A stretch of 57,430 nt of DNA, taken from Acholeplasmataceae bacterium. GTDB taxonomy: Bacteria > Bacillota > Negativicutes > Acidaminococcales > Acidaminococcaceae. Position numbers and translations under genes: made by a program. The notes under the pieces were generated by a model. That model saw only the letters and a program-made list of their open reading frames with translations. It did not search any database and had not been told where the DNA came from. Location: contig JAAYVM010000016.1 of NCBI GenBank assembly GCA_012517145.1, forward strand, positions 1 through 57,430, given 5' to 3'. Shown piece after piece: positions 28,035-35,944 of the stretch; position 1 is the first letter of the stretch, and each line of letters opens with the position of its first letter.

Positions 28035-30611
28035 TCATTCCTCTATTAAACGATTGGTATCAGCAGAACTAATCTCAATTTCAGAACCAATATCAATAAT
28101 TTTGAGAACCTTAACATTTCCTATTCCGTCGACATCTATGTTGATTGGTTCCCAGAAATTGAAAGGATCAATTTCTCCATATTTTTTTAACTCAGCAGCG
28201 AGAGTTTCCTTTAACTGGTGAGATAATTTTCTTCCTGCTAACACATGTGCTTTTCGCACTTCTTGAGCAGCATCAAATATTTTATCAAGTAATTCAAGAA
28301 GCATTTCATTCTGTGTGACTTCTGCAATTAATTGCAAATCGCTTTTGGAATGAGGGGAAATTGCATCCTCATCCTCAATCCAACGCCTGACTGTATGTAA
28401 TCCCTTATCACAGCCAGCATTTTTCAGCTTTTCATAGAAATCTTCTACCGTTGTGAACAGTAGCTCTATTTCCAAAGCTTCTCTCCACTTGGTTGCGAGC
28501 TCTCGCATTTCAATTTTTCCACTATTTGAAAGTGCCACATCAGCTATTTCTTTAATTAAGTCTTTATCTGCTTCACGAACGACAATAAAATCACCTGTCT
28601 GTAATTCATATGGCAATTTGCTTTCAATCTTTTCGGAGTCAGCAAGTATGATCTTTGTGACAGATATGACTTTATGGCCAATACGATAAAATGCCAAGTA
28701 CCCACCAACAAAACTAATCGGAATAGCAGAAACCAATTCACTTCCAGAATGTATTCCTCCATTAACATACTGGCGGAATTTATTCTCCCGGAGAACCAAT
28801 TCTATTTCACCCAATTCATCCGAGTTGTCTTCTGTTTTAGCTGCCGGTGTAGTTTTTTCATATTTAATTGTCGAAACCTCAAGAAGATCAGAACTAAATG
28901 ATTTTTCAATTATTCTTTTATTTCCAGTATTATCCAGGGCTTTCGTCCATTTTCTCGCATCATAATTTTTCCATCGGTTCTCATATTCGTACAACATAAC
29001 AATATATTGACTAGTGTTGTAGCTAAAAATAATCTTGCGCATAATTGCACGTTTCATCCATCCACAAATAATTGTTGTATCCACATCAGTAGTTGATACT
29101 GCATAATATTCCGAAGGAAGTATTACTATGATCTTTGTTTTAACAAAATGTTGCAGGCACCAATTTGTCCAAAAATTTTGAATTCGTGGTTTTGATGCTT
29201 TCTCGGGAACAACCAAATATACTTTAGGGATATTATGTTCTTGCAGATATCTTTTTATTACTTCCACTTTTTGCAGAATATACTTTGCTGAATATATCTT
29301 TTTTAATACAGTAATAGCATTAGCATAATCCATATATGTCACTTTATCGATATATGAACATTCTTTTTGAAGAATAGCATCGCATTCTGTAAGTGTTTGT
29401 TGGGCCAAATTAAGTTCCACATCGAAGAAAGGTACGGTCGCACGCAATGCAGCAAATGTCAGAGAATTGAGCTTTTCAAATAACTTCATCAATTGTATAG
29501 ACTGCGTTTCTATTTCTTTTCTGTACTTTGCCAAGGATTGCATCACATCACTGATCTCATCTCCAGTGATTTTTAGATATTGCACGTTTTGCTTGGCACA
29601 ATTTCTTATTTTCTGGTCAGAGGATAGTGGTGTTGTTCCATAAAGTTGGTCCGTGATACTATCACTGTCCCATCTCCATATGTTAAAACCTCTTATTGAT
29701 AATTGTTCAAGTTCGAATGAATTTACTACGTCCGTAATACATACAACAGGAACCTCAAGATTAAGCAGTCCATCCAATGCATCTAACTGATTTAACCATC
29801 CAGCATTGGAGCCATCAATGATAATTGACTGGATAGGCTTGTGATTTTCAGCAGCTTCATTAATTGAGTATAAATCTGAAGCAAAGACAATTGCAGGTAT
29901 ACCTGCCAATTGGCCAGGGCCAATATTACTGATATTGCCTTTATAGTCACACTGTCCAACAAAGAAAATATCAGTAACCTTCTTGCCACATATTCGACAA
30001 GTGGATACCTGCTCCTTCGCTCCTGCAACAGAAGTCATCGCAAAAATAGAGCTGTCCATATGTGTTTTCATTTTTGCTACATTGATTAGATAAGCATGAG
30101 TATTTTTTGTTGAAAGATCAATTCCTTTACTTGCCAGTTCTTTGGCTTCAAAATATTGCTTATATTTGCTCAATCGCCTATTAGTATTTGCTTTCTGAAA
30201 AATTGGTAAATACTTCATAGGTGCACTGCTGATGCAATCAGCTAACTTAATAATAATACATTGATTACCTTCTCTAATTTCCGCACCAAGATACTCAACT
30301 ACAGCATTGCCAACTTTTAAGCGTTCTCCGACTGAAAAGTTAGTGGGATTATAGTTGCTTTTTATCTTGCCGGAGTATATGTTGTGAAAAAGCATCATCA
30401 ATATAAAAATTGAGATTGATTGATTATCAGGAAAAACCACCACGTTACGTTTGCCCTGTTTCTCAATCATTTTTTCAAGCATTATAACACTTGCTTTGAC
30501 AATAGGAGGAATACTAGAAGTCGAGCAACTATTTTCAAGAGAAAAAGTTAAACTTTCAAATTCTTTATCAGCAGAAAGAAGATTAGCTAAATAATCATTC
30601 CATTCAATCAT
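28035..30611 (-). CDS. drmE: DISARM class 2 protein DrmE-like
   Basis: An 858-residue protein without catalytic motifs that I can name. Its size, position between the methyltransferase and drmA, and the C-terminal helical region (TVRRWIEDEDAISPHSKSDL, then VRKAHVLAGRKLSHQLKETL) agree with DrmE, the class-defining protein of DISARM class 2. A CRIC...C cysteine set near residue 205 may bind zinc. The middle part has Rossmann-like stretches (KVYLVVPEKASKPRIQNF, KTKIIVILPSEYY), as in inactive helicase-like folds. The name rests on recognition of the C-terminus plus context. Confidence 0.62.
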   Translation of the reverse strand: MIEWNDYLANLLSADKEFESLTFSLENSCSTSSIPPIVKASVIMLEKMIEKQGKRNVVVFPDNQSISIFILMMLFHNIYSGKIKSNYNPTNFSVGERLKVGNAVVEYLGAEIREGNQCIIIKLADCISSAPMKYLPIFQKANTNRRLSKYKQYFEAKELASKGIDLSTKNTHAYLINVAKMKTHMDSSIFAMTSVAGAKEQVSTCRICGKKVTDIFFVGQCDYKGNISNIGPGQLAGIPAIVFASDLYSINEAAENHKPIQSIIIDGSNAGWLNQLDALDGLLNLEVPVVCITDVVNSFELEQLSIRGFNIWRWDSDSITDQLYGTTPLSSDQKIRNCAKQNVQYLKITGDEISDVMQSLAKYRKEIETQSIQLMKLFEKLNSLTFAALRATVPFFDVELNLAQQTLTECDAILQKECSYIDKVTYMDYANAITVLKKIYSAKYILQKVEVIKRYLQEHNIPKVYLVVPEKASKPRIQNFWTNWCLQHFVKTKIIVILPSEYYAVSTTDVDTTIICGWMKRAIMRKIIFSYNTSQYIVMLYEYENRWKNYDARKWTKALDNTGNKRIIEKSFSSDLLEVSTIKYEKTTPAAKTEDNSDELGEIELVLRENKFRQYVNGGIHSGSELVSAIPISFVGGYLAFYRIGHKVISVTKIILADSEKIESKLPYELQTGDFIVVREADKDLIKEIADVALSNSGKIEMRELATKWREALEIELLFTTVEDFYEKLKNAGCDKGLHTVRRWIEDEDAISPHSKSDLQLIAEVTQNEMLLELLDKIFDAAQEVRKAHVLAGRKLSHQLKETLAAELKKYGEIDPFNFWEPINIDVDGIGNVKVLKIIDIGSEIEISSADTNRLIEE

Positions 30612-30634
30612 TGCAAGGTCCTCCCTAACTCTTC

Positions 30635-32674
30635 TTATTCAGAAACAAATCCCTTGTCCTCTGCCTTTTTTAATGCTTTCAATGCTTGTATAGACTGTTT
30701 TATGCTGGGTTTACGCCCCCGTCCAGCTAAGGATCCGACGGAGAAAAGCATACTTCTAAGCCACGGTTGGAAATTATTGGTTTCCTTAGCCCATCGAGAA
30801 AGTGCAAACCATTTCTCTGCAGGAACAGCCGCTGCCTCATCAATAATCTTCTGCTCTTCATCAGTGAGTGAGTCAATGCTACTCTTTGGAACAGGCTTAG
30901 ATGAAGTGTAGCCAGCAGCAACCAACTCGCTTTCGAGTTCGGCAGATACTGAATAGGCATGATCTCTAATGCTTGTCCAGCATTTTTCCTTTTTACACCA
31001 TTCTCCTACATTTGCTCCACCAAGAGGATTTGTTATTTCTGCATGAACAAATTGAGAAACCTGTACTATTTCGTTCTCAAGTGTAGTAGTTAAGCCCTGT
31101 TCCTTCCATATGCGATCCAGATCAATTCGCTGAGCAGTTTTGTATGAAAGGAATGCAAGAGTATATGTAACGATATTGGCACGATATCCGCCATACTGTT
31201 GCTGTTGAACCAGTTTTTCTGTTCTTCTGAACAAAATAGCTTTAGCGACAAGATTTTGGTAATACTTCTCATCTGGCAATGCCATGCTTCGTTCGCTTAG
31301 TCTTAATGTGAATCTGCGGAAGTTTTTCTGCGCACCTTCGCTAACATGATAAGGTAACTGATCCCAAGTGTTTTCGTATTTTGCCAGATCTGTTTTTGTA
31401 AAAACAGGATGTGTTTCTTTGAACTGTTTTCTTCGCAAAGCGGTGGTCTCTCTCGAAAGCATGTCTGCATACTGTCCGCGAGCTCTTTCATAAAACCAGT
31501 TCATCGGTTTCATGCCACCTTGAGCGGGTGCCCATATTGTACGCGAGAGTTCTTCAATTCTTCTATGATATGGATCATTGGCCGAGAAATCCGCAACTTG
31601 AACTTTATTCTGAGTATTCGCAAATGCAGAAATCCTCGGAACAATTTCATCCATATTATCCGGTGAGGTAATAACCGATAATTTCATCTGAACGAATACT
31701 TTTGATAGATCAGCAGCAACTTTTCTATCTTTATTTGCATTAAAAATGGAGGCTGTTGTTTGTCCGCCGTTTACAATTTGCATATCTCTGACTCGTTTGA
31801 TGGAAGATTTTCCATTTTCATCACCAACAATCTCTACGCTTTCAGCAGTAACAGAAATTCCATTGTTGTATGCCAAAAACATATCTGGTTCATCGCGCAA
31901 TGTATCACGAATACCTTTATTTACGGCACCTTTGACTTGCAGGAACGATCTGACGTTTTTTTCAAGCAATCGATCGCGATATTCATCATATAGGGCAGCC
32001 AATAATTCACCACTTACAATGGCTAAGTAAACACTGCACTTATCGCTAGTGCTATTTTCTATACACGGTATGGTAAACCCGAATTTATCACTAAAGTCAA
32101 TTTCTATTGTCTCACGCATTTTTCCAGAAGTGACACAACGATAAAGACGATCAATATCCCAAATCACAAAAGATATTTCAGCACCACCTACGGTAATGTT
32201 TTTAAAAGGGATTGGTTTCACCAAGCCATTAGTCAATGCGCATATACGAACTGTTTTTATTTGCTCTTTTTGCTTATTAACTGTAATTGCAAACTCATAA
32301 GTATCATTATCTTTTTCAAATGATGTGTACAAATCATTAATTGCTTTCTGATACAACTGAATTGTTCTTTTAATGGCCGCATCTATCTCTGTTTGCGAAA
32401 CAGATTTTGGAGACTCATTGTCAGAATACAGCCCCACAAAAATATCTAAGCTAGAATAATCATCAGCAATTGCATATGCATTAAGTTGCAGTCCATGACT
32501 TCTAAAAGGACACATAATGGGATCTGTTACTTCACCAGCTTCTTCAAGATATTCCAACATAACGTTTGTAAAGAAATCTTCTGTAGTCCATCCACTGGTA
32601 TCCATATCAGCGGACATCAGAATTTCTTCTCTGAAATCCTTATAAAACTCATCTATTGATTTATCATTTGCCAT
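30635..32674 (-). CDS. AIPR-family (abortive infection phage resistance) protein
   Basis: A 679-residue protein with the AIPR domain at about 210-560: FLQVKGAVNKGIRDTLRDE, MFLAYNNGISVTAE, QIVNGGQTTASIFNA and ISAFANTQNKVQVADF are its signature segments. AIPR proteins occur in abortive infection and in restriction-like gene clusters with Dcm and Vsr; their biochemical role is not settled. It begins 3 bases after the methyltransferase stop codon and so is presumably co-translated with it. Not part of the canonical DISARM gene set. Confidence 0.9.
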   Translation of the reverse strand: MANDKSIDEFYKDFREEILMSADMDTSGWTTEDFFTNVMLEYLEEAGEVTDPIMCPFRSHGLQLNAYAIADDYSSLDIFVGLYSDNESPKSVSQTEIDAAIKRTIQLYQKAINDLYTSFEKDNDTYEFAITVNKQKEQIKTVRICALTNGLVKPIPFKNITVGGAEISFVIWDIDRLYRCVTSGKMRETIEIDFSDKFGFTIPCIENSTSDKCSVYLAIVSGELLAALYDEYRDRLLEKNVRSFLQVKGAVNKGIRDTLRDEPDMFLAYNNGISVTAESVEIVGDENGKSSIKRVRDMQIVNGGQTTASIFNANKDRKVAADLSKVFVQMKLSVITSPDNMDEIVPRISAFANTQNKVQVADFSANDPYHRRIEELSRTIWAPAQGGMKPMNWFYERARGQYADMLSRETTALRRKQFKETHPVFTKTDLAKYENTWDQLPYHVSEGAQKNFRRFTLRLSERSMALPDEKYYQNLVAKAILFRRTEKLVQQQQYGGYRANIVTYTLAFLSYKTAQRIDLDRIWKEQGLTTTLENEIVQVSQFVHAEITNPLGGANVGEWCKKEKCWTSIRDHAYSVSAELESELVAAGYTSSKPVPKSSIDSLTDEEQKIIDEAAAVPAEKWFALSRWAKETNNFQPWLRSMLFSVGSLAGRGRKPSIKQSIQALKALKKAEDKGFVSE

Positions 32675-32677
32675 CTG

Positions 32678-33928
32678 CTACTCCTCCTCGAACTGGTTCA
32701 AAAGTGCCTCGGCAATAGTTCTTGCTAAAAGTGGCGGTACTGCATTGCCTATTTGTCTAAATGCGGCAGTTCGTGAGCCTTCAAAATAGAAATTATCCGG
32801 AAAAGATTGAATTCTGGCGGCTTCTCTAACGGTTATTGATCTCGCCTGCTTGATATCAGGATGTATGTAATAATGACCATCCTTTGAAATGTGAGCCACC
32901 ATAGTATGTGATGCAGGCAAATCTCCGGCAACAACTTTAAACCGATCCAAGAAGCTTGTTCTGTTATTATGCGTAGTAAGTTCTTCTGGCAAATCAGTAT
33001 ATTTTAAACGCTTATGTCCATCATTCCATGCTTCAATAGCTTTACGATAAACTTCTCTGTCCCTGTCGAGATTGCTGCGTGCAACATGCCAAGTCAAAAT
33101 ATCGTTTTTTGAGCGAATGCCGGTATCATGAAGATATTCATTTATTGCGTGCGTAGTGTATTCATCTGATGACGCCCGAGGTTCTACAGGAGGTAAATCG
33201 TTTAATATATCGGACACAGAGTATGCTTTCTCAATTTTTCGAAGGTTAGGATACCTATGCCCGCTTCCATTTTTCCATCCAATCAATATAATGCGCTTTC
33301 TGTTTTGAAGTACACCATAATCAGAGGCATTCAAAATATGATAGTCTAGTTCATACCCACGATCTCTAAAGCCGGAAGTAATTGCTTCAAGATATGATCC
33401 TCCACCTGCAGTAAATAATCCCGGAACATTTTCAAAGACAAACATAGATGGTCGATAACGTTCAATTGCCTTAAAATACAATTTATACAGAGTATTTCTT
33501 GGATCATTATCCATGCACTTTCTTGATCTTCCAGCAACAGAATAAGCTTGGCAAGGTGGCCCCCCTAAAATAATGTCTACATGATCAGCATTTCGTCTTT
33601 TAATTGCTTCATCAATTTTTTGGAAAATTGATGGCATAGAATCATCGCCCATTTTTTCACAAATCACAGAATTCAAAATGCTTTCTGGAATCATTTGATA
33701 CAATTGCGATCTATCTATAGACCCTTTCAGATAATCTATGTAATTATAATTTGCTCCTAATGAATGTAAATAGTAATAGCTCTCTCGAGTTTTTAATGTA
33801 TTACATGCTTCAGCATCCATTTCAACGTGGGCAATTGGTTGATATCCAACAGCAGCAAATCCTTCGGATAAACCACCTGCACCGGCGAACAAGTCCAAAT
33901 ATGTAATTTTATTTTTAATACTAGGCAT
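32678..33928 (-). CDS. drmMII: C5-cytosine DNA methyltransferase (DrmMII type)
   Basis: A 416-residue enzyme with the full C5 motif set: motif I DLFAGAGGLSEGF (about 12-24), motif IV GGPPCQAYSVAGR with catalytic Cys126, motif VI FVFENVPG, motif VIII QNRKRIILIGW and motif X QIGNAVPP near the C-terminus. In class 2 DISARM the host is marked by a C5 methylase of this type so that the system ignores self DNA. The target sequence cannot be read from the protein. It is the first enzyme gene after the XRE regulator. Confidence 0.93.
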   Translation of the reverse strand: MPSIKNKITYLDLFAGAGGLSEGFAAVGYQPIAHVEMDAEACNTLKTRESYYYLHSLGANYNYIDYLKGSIDRSQLYQMIPESILNSVICEKMGDDSMPSIFQKIDEAIKRRNADHVDIILGGPPCQAYSVAGRSRKCMDNDPRNTLYKLYFKAIERYRPSMFVFENVPGLFTAGGGSYLEAITSGFRDRGYELDYHILNASDYGVLQNRKRIILIGWKNGSGHRYPNLRKIEKAYSVSDILNDLPPVEPRASSDEYTTHAINEYLHDTGIRSKNDILTWHVARSNLDRDREVYRKAIEAWNDGHKRLKYTDLPEELTTHNNRTSFLDRFKVVAGDLPASHTMVAHISKDGHYYIHPDIKQARSITVREAARIQSFPDNFYFEGSRTAAFRQIGNAVPPLLARTIAEALLNQFEEE

Positions 33929-34024
33929 AGAGCATATCTTTCCTTTACCATTTTTATCGTCCGTCTATTATAAAAAAATTGTTCAAATATAAATTTAACC
34001 CAATACATGTCCCGCAAACAGGAC

Positions 34025-34225
34025 TTAATCAATAAATTCCAAAATTTCATTCACTGTGCAATTCAACGAGCGACAAACTTTCTCCACCACTTCCATGGTA
34101 ACATTTTCGCCATTGGCCATCTTACTAATTGTAGCAGAACTGATCTTTGCCAAATCTGCCAGCTCCTGCTTTTTCATATCTCGGTCAATCAGAATCTTAA
34201 ATAACTTCTTATAGGTAACTGCCAT
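34025..34225 (-). CDS. Small XRE-family regulator (controller-like)
   Basis: A 66-residue helix-turn-helix protein: MKKQELADLAKISSATISKMANGE covers the HTH, and it ends VCRSLNCTVNEILEFID. It is the Cro/C1 type also used as C-proteins of restriction-modification systems. I chose the ATG at 34225 because GAGGG lies 8 bases upstream; a GTG three codons earlier abuts that site. It precedes the methyltransferase by about 100 bases on the same strand and probably controls the operon. Confidence 0.85.
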   Translation of the reverse strand: MAVTYKKLFKILIDRDMKKQELADLAKISSATISKMANGENVTMEVVEKVCRSLNCTVNEILEFID

Positions 34226-34286
34226 CTTCGACACCCTCTTTCAAACAACTCTGCACCAGAGCATATATTAAACTACATCTTGTTCT

Positions 34287-34295
34287 ATTATAACA
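34287..34295 (-). promoter_or_regulatory. Extended -10 promoter of the defence operon
   Basis: Minus-strand TGTTATAAT, an extended -10 element with weak -35, about 60 bases before the regulator ATG. Two copies of TTCGGCGTT (34323-34331 and 34343-34351 on the plus strand), exactly 20 bp apart, lie just upstream and could be operator or activator sites. Confidence 0.55.
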
Positions 34296-34552
34296 TGTGT
34301 TCCATCGAGATAACGCATAAACTTCGGCGTTCTCCAAAATTTTTCGGCGTTTTTACCACAACCGATTAGACTATGAACTTGGAAACGAAAAGGCTTAGTT
34401 GTTCGCACATTACACTAATCACCCCACTCACGCTCTTGGAACGCTTTGTGATTCATATCCTTCAGAAAAATCTTCAAAAGCCTCACCATCGAACTAATTC
34501 GGATCGATTTCTTTATCTGGATCTATCTGTAATGAAGCGATCCATTCCGCAT

Positions 34553-34756
34553 TTACTTTATTATGCATCTGTAAATTTCAAGTTCCTCAGTCAATTCTCT
34601 TTTAGGCGCCTCAGTTGGCGATTCACCTGGTTCGATTTTGCCGCCAGGAAATTCGAATTTAAAAGAAATATAATCGTATTTTGCTTGGTTTCTTTGCATA
34701 CACAAAATTTCATCATCACAAATGACAATACCAGCAACAACCTCTAGTTCTTTCAT
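34553..34756 (-). pseudogene. Truncated MutT/Nudix hydrolase
   Basis: The 67-residue frame starts like an 8-oxo-dGTP diphosphatase (ELEVVAGIVICDDEILCMQRN) and has the whole Nudix box (GGKIEPGESPTEAPKRELTEEL), but stops 8 residues after it, so the second half of the usual 130-residue fold is missing. Downstream, to about 34380, other frames give short peptide-like runs (AEWIASLQIDPDKEIDPN, DGEAFEDFSEGYES) broken by stops. I read this as a decayed gene next to the island edge. Confidence 0.6.
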
Positions 34757-34880
34757 TTTAACCTCGTCATTATTTACATTTTGCCTTCATTATACAACCA
34801 CTGGCATTACTTAACAAATTAATATTAGGTTAAATTGCCCCATCAACGAAACACCATATAAAATAAAGCGCACAAAAACA
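34757..34880. other. AT-rich spacer without a recognisable gene
   Basis: Between the Nudix remnant and the structured RNA candidate I see no open frame with a ribosome site, only AT-rich sequence that includes the T-rich tail of the terminator at 34883-34918 (read on the minus strand). Confidence 0.5.
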
Positions 34881-35432
34881 AAGCGAGGGCAGAATCTTTT
34901 ACGATTCTGCCCTCTTTCGATATGACCACATCCGTGCGATCCTTAACAACCTTTACAGTCTTACGACCACCTCACGTTTTAATAGCGTGGTCACATCACC
35001 GACACCCTCTGCGATTGCATCTGCCTTAGATTGCGGACTCTCTCTTTACTCTTGGTAATTCAAAAAATTACTTCGAATACCTAGAGAATTTACAAATCTT
35101 TGAGCCCCTTTCCGTTAGTTTTCATATGACCTTGGACTTGCGTTCACCAAATCGATCTTTGACCGTTTCGAAGCACTTAAGTTGTACTAATCACTGAAAA
35201 GTTTACCGATGGGTTTTGCCAAGCAACTGCGGACTACTATTTACCTCTCACCAATCTCTCGACCGTTTTACGAAGTATCCAGAGACCACATCTTGACAGG
35301 CTCTCGCTAGGTGTTGTCGTTAATTTATAAAGGGCCTTGCGGCCCTTTGTACATGTAAGTGTGAGCACTCTTCCATCTTGCCTCTCGGTTTGATTTCCGA
35401 ACCCACAACTTATTCATGTATAGCCTCTTTAT
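34870..35432 (-). ncRNA. Candidate large structured RNA (about 550 nt), ROOL-like in size and setting
   Basis: No gene is readable here, but the minus strand has a promoter (35439-35467), a terminator (34883-34918) and dense base-pairing between. Examples: GATGTGACCAC (34986-34996) pairs over 11 positions with GTGGTCATATC (34919-34929); GCAATCT/AGATGC; GTAATT/AATTAC; GGGCCGCAAGGCCC near the 5' end; TCGG/CCGA. The motif AGTCCGCA occurs twice. It matches none of RNase P, tmRNA, 6S or SRP RNA. Length, bacterial group and place beside a mobile or defence island resemble ROOL or GOLLD RNAs, but I cannot confirm a family. Confidence 0.6.
34883..34918 (-). terminator. Strong intrinsic terminator of the structured RNA
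   Basis: On the minus strand GAGGGCAGAATC pairs perfectly with GATTCTGCCCTC around a 6-base loop, followed by GCTTTGTTTTTGTG. Confidence 0.85.
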
Positions 35433-35438
35433 GGTTTT

Positions 35439-35467
35439 ATTATAAACGAAAACCATTACAAATGCAA
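35439..35467 (-). promoter_or_regulatory. Sigma-70 promoter of the structured RNA
   Basis: TTGCAT at 35462-35467, 17-base spacer, perfect TATAAT at 35439-35444 on the minus strand. Predicted start near 35432. Confidence 0.75.
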
Positions 35468-35667
35468 TATGATTTTGCGAAATATTGTGACAATTATGTG
35501 ATTTTCCAGTATTGTTTAAGCGCAAACAGTAACTGTAACTTTTGTTATGCAGTAATTATCCCTTTGCAGGAGACGTTTGGTTTTTTTGTTTTGCCGTATA
35601 TTTATCTAATGAATTCCTTCAAAAAGTGTAAATTCCATATGATTAATTTACTATCGCTAACTCGAAA

Positions 35668-35695
35668 TTGTTTCCACAAAATTTCCAATTATAAT
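35668..35695 (+). promoter_or_regulatory. Likely promoter of the small membrane protein gene
   Basis: TTGTTT, 16-base spacer, TATAAT at 35690-35695, about 70 bases before the ATG. The stretch 35470-35660 before it shows no gene. Confidence 0.5.
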
Positions 35696-35766
35696 ACGCA
35701 TTGCATGATATACTGATTTTAATAAAGGTACTTTTAATACCTTGTTGTTCAAAGGAGGTTTTTAAC

Positions 35767-35898
35767 ATGTCTGAAAAGAACAACGAAAATAATTGCCAAT
35801 GCAGCTCCCAAAACAAATGCTGGGGCAGGAAAATCCTCCCCTATTTAGCAGCTTTCTTCATCATAATGCTGCTGATAGAAATATTTGGCAACAAATAA
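35767..35898 (+). CDS. Small single-pass membrane protein
   Basis: A 43-residue protein: a polar, cysteine-containing N-terminus (CQCSSQNKCW) then one hydrophobic helix (ILPYLAAFFIIMLLIEIF). AAAGGAGGT lies 7 bases before the ATG, an optimal site, and a strong terminator follows, so it is a real gene unit. No family is recognised. The three N-terminal cysteines could bind a metal or be lipidated, but neither is shown. Confidence 0.7.
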   Translation: MSEKNNENNCQCSSQNKCWGRKILPYLAAFFIIMLLIEIFGNK

Positions 35899-35903
35899 AC
35901 AAA

Positions 35904-35942
35904 TGCCGCTGATTTTTAAAAATCAGCGGCGTTCTTTTTTAT
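35904..35942. terminator. Convergent intrinsic terminator
   Basis: GCCGCTGATTTTT pairs with AAAAATCAGCGGC, followed by TTCTTTTTT on the plus strand. It separates the small membrane protein gene from hcp. Confidence 0.85.
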
Positions 35943-35944
35943 TA

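Noticed and set aside
19471-34225. Flanking direct repeats or an integrase that would mark the island as a mobile element
   Set aside because: I found no integrase, transposase or convincing attachment-site repeat at either edge; transfer is suspected only from content and the decayed genes at both ends.
34870-35432. RNase P RNA, tmRNA, 6S RNA or group I intron
   Set aside because: The conserved cores of RNase P and tmRNA are absent, it is too long for 6S RNA, and the AGTCCGCA motifs alone do not make a group I core.
35325-35525. A 66-residue open frame over the 5' part of the structured RNA
   Set aside because: No ribosome site, no recognisable composition, and it crosses the promoter and the GGGCCGCAAGGCCC hairpin.
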